64,000 nucleotides of DNA from Pleomorphomonas diazotrophica (GCF_002844595.1 NZ_PJNW01000012.1:1-64000); one strand, 5' to 3'. Positions 48,819 through 57,020 are shown, counted from the stretch's first letter. Notes: generated by a model from the sequence alone, not told the origin. Program-made: numbers and translations.

Positions 48819-48983
48819 TCACTTGCTGGTGCGTCCGGTCTGCTTCGCCTCCTCCCGCCGCTCTTCGTCCTCGTCCGAGCGCTTCAGGTCTTCCCGGACG
48901 TCGAAATCGTCCGGGGCGTTCTTGGTGTTCACCCGCTCCTCGATGATGCGGATCTGTTGCTTGTGCGTCTTGTTGCCGGCCAT
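48819..48983 (-). CDS. Small hydrophilic protein, tail shared with upstream gene
   Basis: A 54-residue very polar protein (too short for usual cut-offs) beginning MAGNKTHKQQIRIIEERVNT, with an Asp/Glu/Arg-rich middle, ending KQTGRTSK. GGAGG lies five bases before the ATG. The last eight residues match those of the 71-residue protein encoded just upstream (KQTGRTNK), and the DNA matches too. Such proteins are typical general-stress or desiccation-type small proteins in this order; function unknown. The pair is transcribed together. Confidence 0.7.
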   Translation of the reverse strand: MAGNKTHKQQIRIIEERVNTKNAPDDFDVREDLKRSDEDEERREEAKQTGRTSK

Positions 48984-48994
48984 GTCGGCCTCCA

Positions 48995-49210
48995 TCACTT
49001 GTTGGTGCGTCCGGTCTGTTTCGGATCGACGCCGCCTTCCGGCGTGACGTCGTTCTCGACGTCGCCCTCGAAGGTGTTGTCGCCGTCGAGCCCGCCATCG
49101 TCCTCGATGATCTCGCCGGCTCCGGTCGTGCCCCTGGAGGTGCCGATGCCGGGGTTCTCCTTGAGATCCTTGTCGGTGGGCTTCTCGGTCTTGAAATGCT
49201 GGCTGGTCAT
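48995..49210 (-). CDS. Small hydrophilic stress-type protein
   Basis: A 71-residue acidic protein: MTSQHFKTEKPTDKDLKENP, then GTSRGTTGAGEIIEDDGGL and an Asn/Asp-rich part, ending KQTGRTNK. No hydrophobic core, so probably intrinsically disordered. The ATG at 49210 has GAGGAGG seven bases upstream. The C-terminal octamer and its DNA recur in the next gene (48819-48983), which points to a tandem duplication of the tail. A third polar small gene diverges at 49349. Confidence 0.75.
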   Translation of the reverse strand: MTSQHFKTEKPTDKDLKENPGIGTSRGTTGAGEIIEDDGGLDGDNTFEGDVENDVTPEGGVDPKQTGRTNK

Positions 49211-49348
49211 TTTCGCCTCCTCGCGTTCGTGGCTCATGCGTCTACGAACCGCCCTGACCCCAGGATGTTCCGGAGCATGTTCCGGAACAAATGCCGGCGA
49301 TCGGGGTTGGCATTTTCCAACCGCCATCCAACCGCAAAGGAGCGAGCC

Positions 49349-49573
49349 ATGGTCAACGGCAAGGGCGACAGCAAGCATTTCGGCAGGGGTTCGCAGGGCA
49401 AGGGCGACGGCACCGGCGCCATGACCGAGCTCGACAAGAACCTGGTGGGCGAGAACGACATCCTGTCGAACCGCGACAAGCAGCAGCATTCCAAGGAACG
49501 CGGCCAGGACGGCAACGCCATCAAGACCGACCTCGAACAGGATCACGCCGCCAACCGCCTGCCGCCGGATTGA
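49349..49573 (+). CDS. Small hydrophilic stress-type protein
   Basis: A 74-residue very polar protein: MVNGKGDSKHFGRGSQGKGD, then GTGAMTELDKNLVGENDILSN and DHAANRLPPD at the end. AAGGAG precedes the ATG. It resembles small Gly/Asp/Lys-rich proteins of unknown function common in this order and often near stress genes. It is divergent from the two tail-sharing genes and convergent with the AI-2E family transporter gene. A common promoter region at 49211-49348 could drive all three. Confidence 0.78.
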   Translation: MVNGKGDSKHFGRGSQGKGDGTGAMTELDKNLVGENDILSNRDKQQHSKERGQDGNAIKTDLEQDHAANRLPPD

Positions 49574-49581
49574 TCACACCC

Positions 49582-50700
49582 TCACGCTGGGCGGTCCGTC
49601 TCGCCGGCCGGCTCGGCCTCGTCGTCAGACTGCGCCTCCGGGAAAATGTTCCAGACGGCGATGAACAGGGCGGCGATCGCCGGGCCGACGACGAAGCCGT
49701 CCAGGCCGAACACCGCGAGGCCGCCCAGCGTCGAGATCAGCACCACGTAGTCGGGCAACCTGAGATCCTTGCCCACCAGCCTGGGGCGCAGGAGGTTGTC
49801 GACGAGGCCGATGACGAGTGCCCCGAACAGGATCAGCACCACGGCCTTCCAGATGGCGCCGGTGGCGAACAGATAGATCGCAACCGGCACCCAGACCGCC
49901 GCGGCGCCGATCGCCGGCAACAGCGACAGCGCCATCATCAGCACGCCCCACAAGAGCGGCGCGTGGACGCCGAGAAACCAGAAGATCAGGCCGCCGAGCA
50001 GGCCTTGCAGCGCGGCGATGAGGACGACGCCCTTGACGGTCGCCCGCACCACGGTGGTGAACTTGGCAAACAGCGCCCGCTTGTAGGCGGGGTTGAGCGG
50101 TACCGCCTTCCGGACCCGCAGGAACAGCCTGTCGCCGTCGCGGATGAGGAAGAAGGCCAGATAGAGCATCAGCGCCAGGCTGATGAAGAAGGCGACGGTC
50201 GACTGGCTGATACCGACGACCTGGGCGGCCACATATTGGCTTGCCACGGTCAGCGCGCCGCTCAACCGATCCTGAACGGCACCGAGCTCGCCGAAGCCAT
50301 ACTCGGCCAGGAAGTCCTTGGTCCAGGAGGGAAGCGCGTTGAACACGGCCTGGAAGTAGCCGCCGACATCGATCTCGCCGGATTTGATCTGTTCAAACAT
50401 CGCCGCCGCCTCGTTCACCAGGGCGACGCTGATCAGCACCAGCGGCACGATGACCATCAGCAGCACAATGACGATGGTCGCCGTCGCAGCCATGTTCGGC
50501 CGGCCGGGCATGGCGCCGAGCAGGCGGCGGTTCAACGGCGCAAACAGGATCGCCACCACCGTGGCCCAGAGGATCGCGCCGAAGAACGGCCATAGCACCC
50601 AGGCAAAGGCCAGCGTGACCAGCACCGTCAGCAGCAGGAAGGATTTGCTTTCAAGGTTGCGCACCGGCCCTCCAGTCCGGGCAGGAGGAACATCCGGCAA
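49582..50700 (-). CDS. AI-2E family transporter (PerM/YdiK-like)
   Basis: A 372-residue inner-membrane protein with about seven or eight helices: LLLTVLVTLAFAWVLWPFFGAILWATVVAILF near the N-terminus, TATIVIVLLMVIVPLVLISVALV, then a long soluble stretch (residues about 100-165), and in the second half FFISLALMLYLAFFLIRDGDRL, VVLIAALQGLLGGLIFWFLG and AVVLILFGALVIGLVDNLLRPRLVGKDLRLPDYVVLISTLGGLAVFGLDGFVVGPAIAALF. The GLVDNLLRP and GGL..FG..G...GP segments are the family signature. Exports an unknown small molecule; AI-2 itself is not implied. Confidence 0.9.
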   Translation of the reverse strand: MPDVPPARTGGPVRNLESKSFLLLTVLVTLAFAWVLWPFFGAILWATVVAILFAPLNRRLLGAMPGRPNMAATATIVIVLLMVIVPLVLISVALVNEAAAMFEQIKSGEIDVGGYFQAVFNALPSWTKDFLAEYGFGELGAVQDRLSGALTVASQYVAAQVVGISQSTVAFFISLALMLYLAFFLIRDGDRLFLRVRKAVPLNPAYKRALFAKFTTVVRATVKGVVLIAALQGLLGGLIFWFLGVHAPLLWGVLMMALSLLPAIGAAAVWVPVAIYLFATGAIWKAVVLILFGALVIGLVDNLLRPRLVGKDLRLPDYVVLISTLGGLAVFGLDGFVVGPAIAALFIAVWNIFPEAQSDDEAEPAGETDRPA

Positions 50701-50813
50701 CCGGCCGGGTCATGCGGCGACCCCAGCCCGAGCGGAACCCTCCATCCGTGCAGGACCTAACGCACCGGCCCGGACATCGTTCCGAGTGTGGATGGGATGA
50801 AGTTCGGCCGGCT

Positions 50814-51623
50814 CTAGAACAGCTCGTCCAGCATCAGGTGGAACCGCAGCTTGCGCCGGTCCGGTCTGGCGATGCCGTAGCTCTGGAACAGTCGGTCTTG
50901 CAGCGCCGGGCCGAACTCGTGCAGGCAGTTCCAGAGGATGGCGAGATCCTGGTAGCGGTCGGCGATGCCGGCCCGGCCCACGTCGATGCAGCCGACCACC
51001 TCGCCCCCCTCGACGATCAGATTGTCCAGCGAGAAGTCGCCGTGGGTCACCACCGGGTCGGCGGCGAGCGGTAGCAGGGCTTGCAGCCCGTCCCACACGT
51101 CCTCGGCCGTCCAGCCCTGCCGCTCCTCGTCGAAGTCGCCGACGTCGACCAGCCCGGCGTCGATGCGGGCGCGGGCGACGGCGAGCCGCTGGGCATGGCC
51201 GGCGACAAAGGGGCAGTCGCTTACGGGGATGGCGTGCAGCCGCCTGAGGAAGGCGGCGAGCGCGTCGATGACATCAGGGCGGGCGTCGGGCTCGGCCACG
51301 AGAACCTGGTAGGCCGTCCGACCGGGCAGCGCCGTCATCAGCAGAAAGGCCTCGTGGGGCGTGCGCCGGAACTTGACGACGGCCGGCACCGGCAGGTGGG
51401 CGGCGAGCCAGTTGAGCCGCGCCGCCTCCTCGGTGATGGCGTCGGCCACGGCGTCGCGGCCATGCTTCAGATAGAGGTTGGGCGCCCCCGCCTTGCCGTG
51501 AAGGCGAAAAACGGCGCCGCCCGAGGCGCCGATGGTGTCCCGCGCCCAGGCATAGCCCGCCACCGCGGCGGCGAGGCTCGGCGGCACGGTCGGGCGGGCG
51601 TCGTCCCGGTCGGCGTCGGTCAT
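50814..51623 (-). CDS. APH(3')-like aminoglycoside phosphotransferase
   Basis: A 269-residue kinase of normal APH(3') length. Residues 35-60 hold the ATP loop region (GGAVFRLHGKAGAPNLYLKHG), the catalytic loop is VTHGDFSLDNLIV and the Mg loop is GCIDVGRAGIADRYQDLAILWNCL. The C-terminus KLRFHLMLDELF is a hallmark of APH(3') enzymes that phosphorylate kanamycin and neomycin. The substrate range is inferred. The start at 51623 (Met then TDADRDD) is the first without GC-rich leader. It is convergent with nothing and lies between the transporter and HD-GYP genes. Confidence 0.9.
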   Translation of the reverse strand: MTDADRDDARPTVPPSLAAAVAGYAWARDTIGASGGAVFRLHGKAGAPNLYLKHGRDAVADAITEEAARLNWLAAHLPVPAVVKFRRTPHEAFLLMTALPGRTAYQVLVAEPDARPDVIDALAAFLRRLHAIPVSDCPFVAGHAQRLAVARARIDAGLVDVGDFDEERQGWTAEDVWDGLQALLPLAADPVVTHGDFSLDNLIVEGGEVVGCIDVGRAGIADRYQDLAILWNCLHEFGPALQDRLFQSYGIARPDRRKLRFHLMLDELF

Positions 51624-51750
51624 CGAAGGGTTCCAGGCGATAGGATCAGATAGCCCCGAGGCTCGCCCGGCGCCCAACATAAGTGGGGTGCGGCGAGCGC
51701 CATCCCAAGGCCAAAAGACCCTGGGCCAGGATTATCGATGAAAAGAGGCC

Positions 51751-52584
51751 TTATTCCGGCCGCCAGCGGCGCAGCGCGTTGACGATGTCGCCGTCGATCT
51801 TGCCGGCCGCCACCATCTGCGACAGCATGGCAGAGGCCTCGTCCCGGTTCATGGCCGGGCGATAGGGTCGGCTCTCGATGAGGGCGCTGAACACGTCGCA
51901 GACGGTGACGCATCGCGTCCGCCAGGAGATGTCCGGCGCCGTCAGCCCAAAGGGATAGCCCGAACCATCGAGCCGTTCATGGTGGTGACGGATCACGTCC
52001 AGCACCGCGTTCCAGCCGATGATCCGCGTATCGCTGAGGCTGTCGTAGCCGATTTCCGAATGGCTGCGGATGGCGTCGATCTCCGTCTTGCGGAGACGCC
52101 GCGTCGCGTTCAGAAGGCTGGTGGGCACTGCCAGCTTGCCGATGTCGTGCAGCAGCGCGCCGACAAAGAGAACGGCGTGCTCGCTGCCGTCGACGCTCAT
52201 GTCACGGGCGACGTGGACGACGAGCTTCGTGGTCTTCAGCGAATGGGCGAAGATATAGCCGCAGTGGCGCCTCAGCCTCGTCAGCATCGGAACGGCGCCG
52301 GCGTCGGCGAGATACTGGTGCACGCGGCCGATGGTGGCGGCGTCGCATCCGCTCCGCGTCAGCGCGGCATGGATGAGCAGCGACGTTCGCCTGTCGGGAT
52401 AGCTCATGTCCTGGAGGTTGGCGGCCGGCACGGCGGACCCGGCGTCCGACGATAGGAGGCGGGAGGCTTTTCCCGCGTCAGCGGCAATCCGACTTGAGGA
52501 CACATGCGGGGACACGTCGCTACCCAGCCTTTCGCACTCTGATCTTCCTGAAAGCGAAACGACGAGGCCCGGCCTCGCCGTCAT
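51751..52584 (-). CDS. HD-GYP domain cyclic-di-GMP phosphodiesterase
   Basis: A 277-residue single-domain signalling enzyme. FVGALLHDIGKLAVPTSLLN holds the metal HD and conserved GK, RSHSEIGYDSL follows, and VIRHHHERLDGSGYPFGL is the HH-ER-DGSGYP motif that defines HD-GYP. Downstream RCVTVCDVFSALIESRPYR is the usual DxxDALxxxRPYR-type motif (here DVFSAL). It should cleave c-di-GMP, controlling motility or biofilm. The N-terminal 60 residues lack a domain. It is not next to a diguanylate cyclase or chemotaxis cluster. Confidence 0.9.
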   Translation of the reverse strand: MTARPGLVVSLSGRSECERLGSDVSPHVSSSRIAADAGKASRLLSSDAGSAVPAANLQDMSYPDRRTSLLIHAALTRSGCDAATIGRVHQYLADAGAVPMLTRLRRHCGYIFAHSLKTTKLVVHVARDMSVDGSEHAVLFVGALLHDIGKLAVPTSLLNATRRLRKTEIDAIRSHSEIGYDSLSDTRIIGWNAVLDVIRHHHERLDGSGYPFGLTAPDISWRTRCVTVCDVFSALIESRPYRPAMNRDEASAMLSQMVAAGKIDGDIVNALRRWRPE

Positions 52585-52825
52585 CGCCGGCCCAGAATAG
52601 AGAAAACTCGCGAGCCATGTGGTAATGCGCTTTTTGTCCAGGCCGGCGCTTTTTGTCCACGCAGGCGGCTGCCCGCCGCGACGACGCGCGCCAAGCGCGC
52701 ATCTATTCCGTCTGCCTCAACCTGAAGAAGAAGTATTCCATCTACATATCACACCATTGATATGTATTCAGTCGTTCGCAGCTTAGTCTCGACCACGAGG
52801 GGCCAAGTCCGGTGGAGCAATTCCC
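52585..52825. other. Intergenic region before AraC unit
   Basis: Contains two direct copies of GGCGCTTTTTGTCC-type sequence about 20 bp apart (52626-52659), possible binding sites for the regulator of the HD-GYP gene on the minus strand. No gene seen. Confidence 0.4.
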
Positions 52826-52996
52826 ATGACGGCGAAGCGCAATCTTGTCCGGTCATTTGCACATGACAAGGAGATGGACGGTTCCGATGACCTGAGTTCA
52901 CGAAAAACTCTATACCTCGGCGTCTCCCCTGTCCGTATTTTCCTTGACAGCGCCCTGTGCATCGCGTGTCTTGTCGCCGGTTGGCTGCGGTATTGA
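52826..52996 (+). CDS. Candidate 56-residue membrane peptide upstream of AraC
   Basis: A frame from ATG 52826 to TGA 52996, hydrophilic N-terminus (MTAKRNLVRSFAHDKEMDGS) and hydrophobic end (VRIFLDSALCIACLVAGWLRY), compatible with one membrane helix. GGTGGAG lies eight bases before the ATG. It stops ten bases before the AraC start, so reading could be coupled. A CTTGTC-N15-GACAAG inverted repeat (52844-52870) overlaps its 5' part and might be an AraC site instead. Real gene or leader frame remains open. Confidence 0.35.
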   Translation: MTAKRNLVRSFAHDKEMDGSDDLSSRKTLYLGVSPVRIFLDSALCIACLVAGWLRY

Positions 52997-53006
52997 CGAG
53001 GGAGAC

Positions 53007-53996
53007 ATGCGAGGGATCGGCGGCCGCTCCGGCCGGACAAGCTTCAGCAGCGAATATCGCGGCCTGGACGAGGTCAGAACCCTCTTCACCGGCGTTTACG
53101 GCCCGTCGGTCAGCCTGACCGGCTCGAGCGACGGCAACTTCAGTTTCAGGACGTCCATCGTCCGCGACGGGGCGCTTTGGCTCAGCCACTGCCACACGGG
53201 CGACGACCTCACCGCGTCCTTCGACACCGACCGCGACGACATCGTCATCCTCACCAAGCTCAGGGGCGACTTCGCCATTCGCACGCGGTGCGGCGACCAG
53301 CCGCAGTCCCGCGATGTCGGCTTCGTCTTCCCCATGAACCACACGACCGGCTATTCCTCGACCAGATCGACGGCCACCACGGCCTTGCAGATCGGGCGTG
53401 ACGACTTTGACGCCGCCTTGCGCCAATATGCCGAGGACGCTCCGGTCCGCTGGTCGGGCATGCAGGACTTTTCTCTGGGCAGCAGGGTCGGCCACCTGAT
53501 GCAGGCCCTGTCCGCCGCCTATCGCGAAAGCTTCGAGGCCGGCGGTCACGCCTCCGAGGCGAGCCTCGACCTCATCCGCAGCGCCACCATCGTCGCCATC
53601 GCCGAACTGGTCGACCGGGGACACGACGGCCACCGCCGGGAGAAGCTGGTCGCCTCGCGGCGGAACGTCATGCGGGCCGTCGAGCTGATCGCCAGCCAGA
53701 CCGCGCCGCTGACCATCCACGACCTCGCCTCCTCCCTCGACATCAGCGTGCGCGCCCTGCAGGACGGCTTTCGCAAGCACCTCAACGCCTCGCCGCACAA
53801 CGTGCTGAAGAACGGGCGGATCGAGGGCGCGCGGCGCGACCTCCTGTCCGGCAAGGTGGGGTCCGTTCGCGACGCGGCGGCGCGCTGGGGCTTCACCAAC
53901 ATCGCAAGGTTCGCCCACGACTATCAGTCCGTCGTCGGCGAGACGCCCAGGGAAACGCTGGGCTTTCTGCCCCACCGCGACGAGGGGGCGTCCTAG
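53007..53996 (+). CDS. AraC family transcriptional regulator (AraC_binding_2 type)
   Basis: A 329-residue regulator. The N-terminal domain (about 1-190) has SRDVGFVFPMNHTTGYSSTRSTATTALQIGRDDFDAAL, the PF14525-like sensor. The C-terminal double HTH is MRAVELIASQTAPLTIHDLASSLDISVRALQDGFRKHLNASPHNVLKNGRIEGARRDLLSGKVGSVRDAAARWGFTNIARFAHDYQSVVGETPRETL. Relatives act with small aromatic or choline-type ligands; the ligand is unknown. The ATG at 53007 is chosen from GAGGGAG upstream. It is convergent with the nitrilase gene across an R1 element. Confidence 0.9.
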   Translation: MRGIGGRSGRTSFSSEYRGLDEVRTLFTGVYGPSVSLTGSSDGNFSFRTSIVRDGALWLSHCHTGDDLTASFDTDRDDIVILTKLRGDFAIRTRCGDQPQSRDVGFVFPMNHTTGYSSTRSTATTALQIGRDDFDAALRQYAEDAPVRWSGMQDFSLGSRVGHLMQALSAAYRESFEAGGHASEASLDLIRSATIVAIAELVDRGHDGHRREKLVASRRNVMRAVELIASQTAPLTIHDLASSLDISVRALQDGFRKHLNASPHNVLKNGRIEGARRDLLSGKVGSVRDAAARWGFTNIARFAHDYQSVVGETPRETLGFLPHRDEGAS

Positions 53997-54012
53997 CGCG
54001 CTCCAAGCATGT

Positions 54013-54190
54013 GGGGAGACCGATATCAGCCTCACCATTCTTCCGTCCTGAGGTCCTGCGCCTCACGCCCAGGATGATAGCTCGATAGAAAGGGACGCCT
54101 CTCTATCCGATTGTTTCATATATATAATTCTCCTGTCATCCTTGCGAAGCGAGGACCTCCGGACGGTGCGGCGATCGACTGATCTCTATC
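54013..54190. repeat. R1 element, copy 12 (diverged)
   Basis: Arms CCTGAGGTCCTGCGCC and CTTGCGAAGCGAGGACC have drifted: the left stem is damaged (GCGCCTCACGCCCAGGATGAT). Outer ends GGGAGACCGATATCAGCC and ACTGATCTCTATCC. It lies between the convergent AraC and nitrilase genes. Confidence 0.8.
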
Positions 54191-54194
54191 CCCC

Positions 54195-55157
54195 TCACCG
54201 CGTCGGCCTCTCCGAAAACCGCGCCTCCAGCGGCGCGAGCGTGTCCGGCCTTGCCTCGGTCAGGATGCCGTAGAGCTCGGGCCGCCTTCCCCTGATCCAG
54301 CGCTGGCCGGTGCATTTGTCGAGCAGGCCGAGGTCGAGATCGGCGCTGACCATGTCGTCGCCGGCCTCCGAGGTCTCCACGATGATCCGGCCATAGGGGT
54401 CGAGGATCATGGCGTTGCCGGTGCGCACCTCGTCCTCGTCCTGGCCGATGCCGTTGCTGAAGATCAGGAACAGGCCGTTGTCATGAGCGCGGGACGGCAG
54501 CCAGCGCATCAGCCAGCCGCGGCCGTTCGGCCCGAGGATTTCCGCCTGGATGGCGGCGGGGTCCTCCTGCCGGCGCGCCCATGTATCCAAGGGAATGTGC
54601 TTCATGCCCTCGGGGCTCACAGAGTTGCAGCCGCCCGTCTGGTGCGGCGCAATCAACAGCTCCGCGCCCATGAGCGCCGTCGCCCGCGCGTTCTCGACGA
54701 GGTTGTTGTCCCAGCAGATCAGGATGCCCGCCCGGATGCCCCAGGGCGTGTCGAACACAGTGTAGCGGTCGCCGCTTGAAATCAGCTTGTGCTCGAAGGC
54801 GTGGAGCTTGCGGTGGCAATGCAGCGCGCCGTCCGGCAGGCAGACGGCATAGGCGTTGTAGAGCCTGTCGTCGTCGCCGCGCTCCAGAAAGCCCGCGCCG
54901 ATGGCGATGCCCTGCTGGCGGGCCAGGGCGGCCACGGCGGTGATCGACGGCCCGGAAAGCGGCTCGGCCAGCGCGGCAAGCCCCGCCGCGTCGAGCTTGG
55001 GCACGTGCCAATAGCCGGTGATGCACATTTCCGGAAAGACGACGAGCTGGCTGCCGGCCCGGAGCGCCCGCCGCGTGAACTCGGCGATGCGCTGAAGATT
55101 ATAGGCCTTGTCGCCGGCCCGATGCTGGAACTGCACGCTGGAAACCCTGAGCGTCAT
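54195..55157 (-). CDS. Nitrilase/amidase superfamily enzyme
   Basis: A 320-residue carbon-nitrogen hydrolase. The Glu-Lys-Cys triad is visible: LVVFPEMCITGYWH (Glu), HCHRKLHAFEHKLI (Lys) and AGILICWDNNLVENARATALMGAELLIAPH (Cys in ICWDNN). WGIRAGIL before the Cys and RTGNAMILDPYGRIIVE after it are typical. The substrate (nitrile, amide or N-carbamoyl) is unknown. It is divergent from a LysR gene whose GACAAATTGTC box lies 57 bp upstream, so likely LysR-controlled. Confidence 0.92.
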   Translation of the reverse strand: MTLRVSSVQFQHRAGDKAYNLQRIAEFTRRALRAGSQLVVFPEMCITGYWHVPKLDAAGLAALAEPLSGPSITAVAALARQQGIAIGAGFLERGDDDRLYNAYAVCLPDGALHCHRKLHAFEHKLISSGDRYTVFDTPWGIRAGILICWDNNLVENARATALMGAELLIAPHQTGGCNSVSPEGMKHIPLDTWARRQEDPAAIQAEILGPNGRGWLMRWLPSRAHDNGLFLIFSNGIGQDEDEVRTGNAMILDPYGRIIVETSEAGDDMVSADLDLGLLDKCTGQRWIRGRRPELYGILTEARPDTLAPLEARFSERPTR

Positions 55158-55213
55158 GGCGCGTCCTCCTTGGTTGCCCCGAGCTTGCTCTCTCCGCCTC
55201 CCATCTGTAAAAT

Positions 55214-55224
55214 GACAAATTGTC
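55214..55224. promoter_or_regulatory. LysR-type box between nitrilase and LysR genes
   Basis: GACAAATTGTC, an inverted repeat with an off-centre A, compatible with a T-N11-A site. It lies 22 bases before the LysR start and 57 before the nitrilase start. Confidence 0.55.
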
Positions 55225-55245
55225 CTGAAATTATTCGGCTATGGA

Positions 55246-56160
55246 ATGGATCTGAAGCTTCTCCGCGCCTTCACCGAACTGGTCGACGCCGGCCACTATG
55301 GCAAGGCGGCGGCAAAGCTCTGCGTCACCCAGTCGACGCTCAGCAAGCAGATCCAGGCGCTGGAAGCGACCATCGGCGGCGCGCTGTTCGAGCGCGGCCG
55401 GCACGGCGCCAAGCCGACAGCCCTCGGCGAAGTGTTGCTCGCCGAGGCGCGGCCGCTCTTGCGTTTGAGCGAAGAAGCCGACCTGCGGCTGAAGCGCGCC
55501 AGCGCCGGCCTCACTGGCCGGCTCGACATCGGCTTCGGCATCTCCACATTGGTCGCCGCGCCGGCGCTGATCGCCGGCTTCCGCCGCGCCGTGCCGGACT
55601 GCGAGATCACCCTCAACGACATGTCCTCGCGCGAGCAGCACGAGCGCCTCCTGGCCGGCCGGCTCGACCTCGGCTTCTGCCGCAAGCCGGAAGCGGACGA
55701 CCTCTCCTTCGCGCCCATCCTCACCGAGCATCTGGCGCTGGTGGTGCCGCAGGGCGTCGCCCTGCCGCCGCCCGACCGGCTCGACGATCTCAACGCCCTC
55801 GGCTTCGTGGCCCTCGCCTCCCGCCGCGGCCCCGGTCTCGACGCCCAGGTCACCGCCTGGTGCCGGGGCGCCGGCTTCACGCCGCGCGTCATCCAGCAGG
55901 CCGACGACATCCTCACCGTCCACGCCGTGGTGGCCGCCGGCCTCGGCGCCGCGCTTCTCCCCCTGCAAGGTGTCGAAGCCCTCGGCGCCCGCACCCAATC
56001 CATGCGGCTTCCGGGCGCACACGCGAGCTGGCCGATCGGCCTTTGCTGGCGCACCGCCAACAGCAACCCGCTGCTCAAAAGGTTCGTGGAGCATGTGAGG
56101 GGAGAACCGGAAAGCCTCGACACGGCGCCCTATAGTTCGGCCCCGCCCTTTCCGGCCTGA
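55246..56160 (+). CDS. LysR family transcriptional regulator
   Basis: A 304-residue regulator. The N-terminal HTH (LKLLRAFTELVDAGHYGKAAAKLCVTQSTLSKQIQALEATIGGALFERGRHGAKPTALGEVLL) and the two-lobe effector domain (LDIGFGISTLVAAPALIAGF ... DILTVHAVVAAGLGAALLPL) are standard. It is divergent from the nitrilase gene, its probable target. The last 13 codons (after ESLD) read through the outer end and left arm of an R1 element, whose CCTGAGG supplies the stop. So the native C-terminus was replaced when the element moved in or expanded. Confidence 0.92.
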   Translation: MDLKLLRAFTELVDAGHYGKAAAKLCVTQSTLSKQIQALEATIGGALFERGRHGAKPTALGEVLLAEARPLLRLSEEADLRLKRASAGLTGRLDIGFGISTLVAAPALIAGFRRAVPDCEITLNDMSSREQHERLLAGRLDLGFCRKPEADDLSFAPILTEHLALVVPQGVALPPPDRLDDLNALGFVALASRRGPGLDAQVTAWCRGAGFTPRVIQQADDILTVHAVVAAGLGAALLPLQGVEALGARTQSMRLPGAHASWPIGLCWRTANSNPLLKRFVEHVRGEPESLDTAPYSSAPPFPA

Positions 56161-56301
56161 GGTCCTCGCTTTCGCAAGGATGACAGCATGATAGAAACGG
56201 GCGCCTCACTATCCGCTTGTTTCCTAAATATAATCCTCCTGTCATCCTCGCGCAGGCGAGGACCTCAGGCAGAATAGAGTGCAACGACGATATAGGGCGC
56301 C
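56124..56301. repeat. R1 element, copy 13, supplying the LysR stop codon
   Basis: Outer ends GGCGCCCTATAGTTCGG and GACGATATAGGGCGCC. Arms CCTGAGGTCCTCGCTTTCGC and CTCGCGCAGGCGAGGACC. Bases 56124-56160 are translated as the LysR C-terminus. Confidence 0.92.
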
Positions 56302-56308
56302 TGCTTCT

Positions 56309-56539
56309 TCACTCCGGCTTGTACCCCGGCTTCTTGTACAGCCGATCCATCTGCGGCTCGATCTCCGGACGATACACCGCGCTGACCCACTCGGCCGCCG
56401 GCAGGTCTTCGATGGCGACGGAGACGGAGCTTTCCTTGCAGCCGATGCCGTCCATGATCGCCTGGGTGACCAGCTCAGCGGTACGGCGCTTCTGCTCTTC
56501 GCTCCGGCCCTCGATCATCTTGATGACGACATGCGGCAT
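56309..56539 (-). CDS. 4-oxalocrotonate tautomerase family protein
   Basis: A 76-residue tautomerase. The mature protein would begin with the catalytic Pro (MPHVVIKMIEGRS); QKRRTAELVTQAIMDGIGCKESSVSVAIEDLPAAEWV is the 4-OT-type core. It works as a hexamer of small chains. The substrate is unknown; relatives isomerise or dehalogenate aromatic ring-cleavage products. The gene stands alone between two R1 elements. Confidence 0.9.
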   Translation of the reverse strand: MPHVVIKMIEGRSEEQKRRTAELVTQAIMDGIGCKESSVSVAIEDLPAAEWVSAVYRPEIEPQMDRLYKKPGYKPE

Positions 56540-56618
56540 GGCTTCCTCCTTGGCAGTTCCAGCGCGTCATGTTGCCGCTGTTGATCCCGCCTTTCCAGAT
56601 GAAAGATCGGAGGAGGCG

Positions 56619-56797
56619 GGGGAGACTGATATCACCCGCTCGCTCTACCTTCCCGAGATCCCGGCCTTCGCCAGGATGACAGCCTGATAGCAATGGGTGC
56701 CTCGCTATCCATCTGTTTCCTAAATATAATTCTCCTGTCATCCTCGCGCAGGCGAGGACCTCAGGCAGAACAGAGCAATCGGCCGATATGGGTCTCC
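56619..56797. repeat. R1 element, copy 14
   Basis: Outer ends GGGGAGACTGATATCACCC and GGCCGATATGGGTCTCC. Arms CCCGAGATCCCGGCCTTCGC and CTCGCGCAGGCGAGGACC. It lies upstream of the tautomerase gene and next to R2 copy B. Confidence 0.9.
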
Positions 56798-56880
56798 CGC
56801 AAAAGCCCGCGCCGACGTGTGAAACTCGCTGGGGTGAGTCATATGGCGACGGGTTCGAGAACCGGAGCGGAGCGGACTTC

Positions 56881-56933
56881 AAGCAGCTCCAGCAAAAGTG
56901 GGAACCGGTTTTGCGTCCGGAGTTGCGTCTTGG
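56881..56933. repeat. R4 repeat, copy 2, nested in R2
   Basis: AAGCAGCTCCAGCAAAAGTG, GGAACCGGTTTTGCGTCCGG, AGTTGCGTCTTGG: the same unit as at 16908-16961, differing at a few positions. It lies inside R2 copy B where copies A and C have only a few bases. Confidence 0.85.
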
Positions 56934-56976
56934 AAAACCACCCGTGAGCACCGGAAGCGCAGAACACTAGACCAAG

Positions 56977-57020
56977 GCATCCGCCCGAAAAGTTGCAGAC
57001 TTTTCGGATCAAGCGGATGC
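56977..57020. repeat. CCGAAAAGT-type palindromic repeat nested in R2
   Basis: GCATCCGC-CCGAAAAGT ... ACTTTTCGG ... GCGGATGC, a long imperfect hairpin. The CCGAAAAGT-CTGCA-ACTTTTCGG core is familiar as a dispersed element of this bacterial order. It is the second insertion within R2 copy B. Confidence 0.75.
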
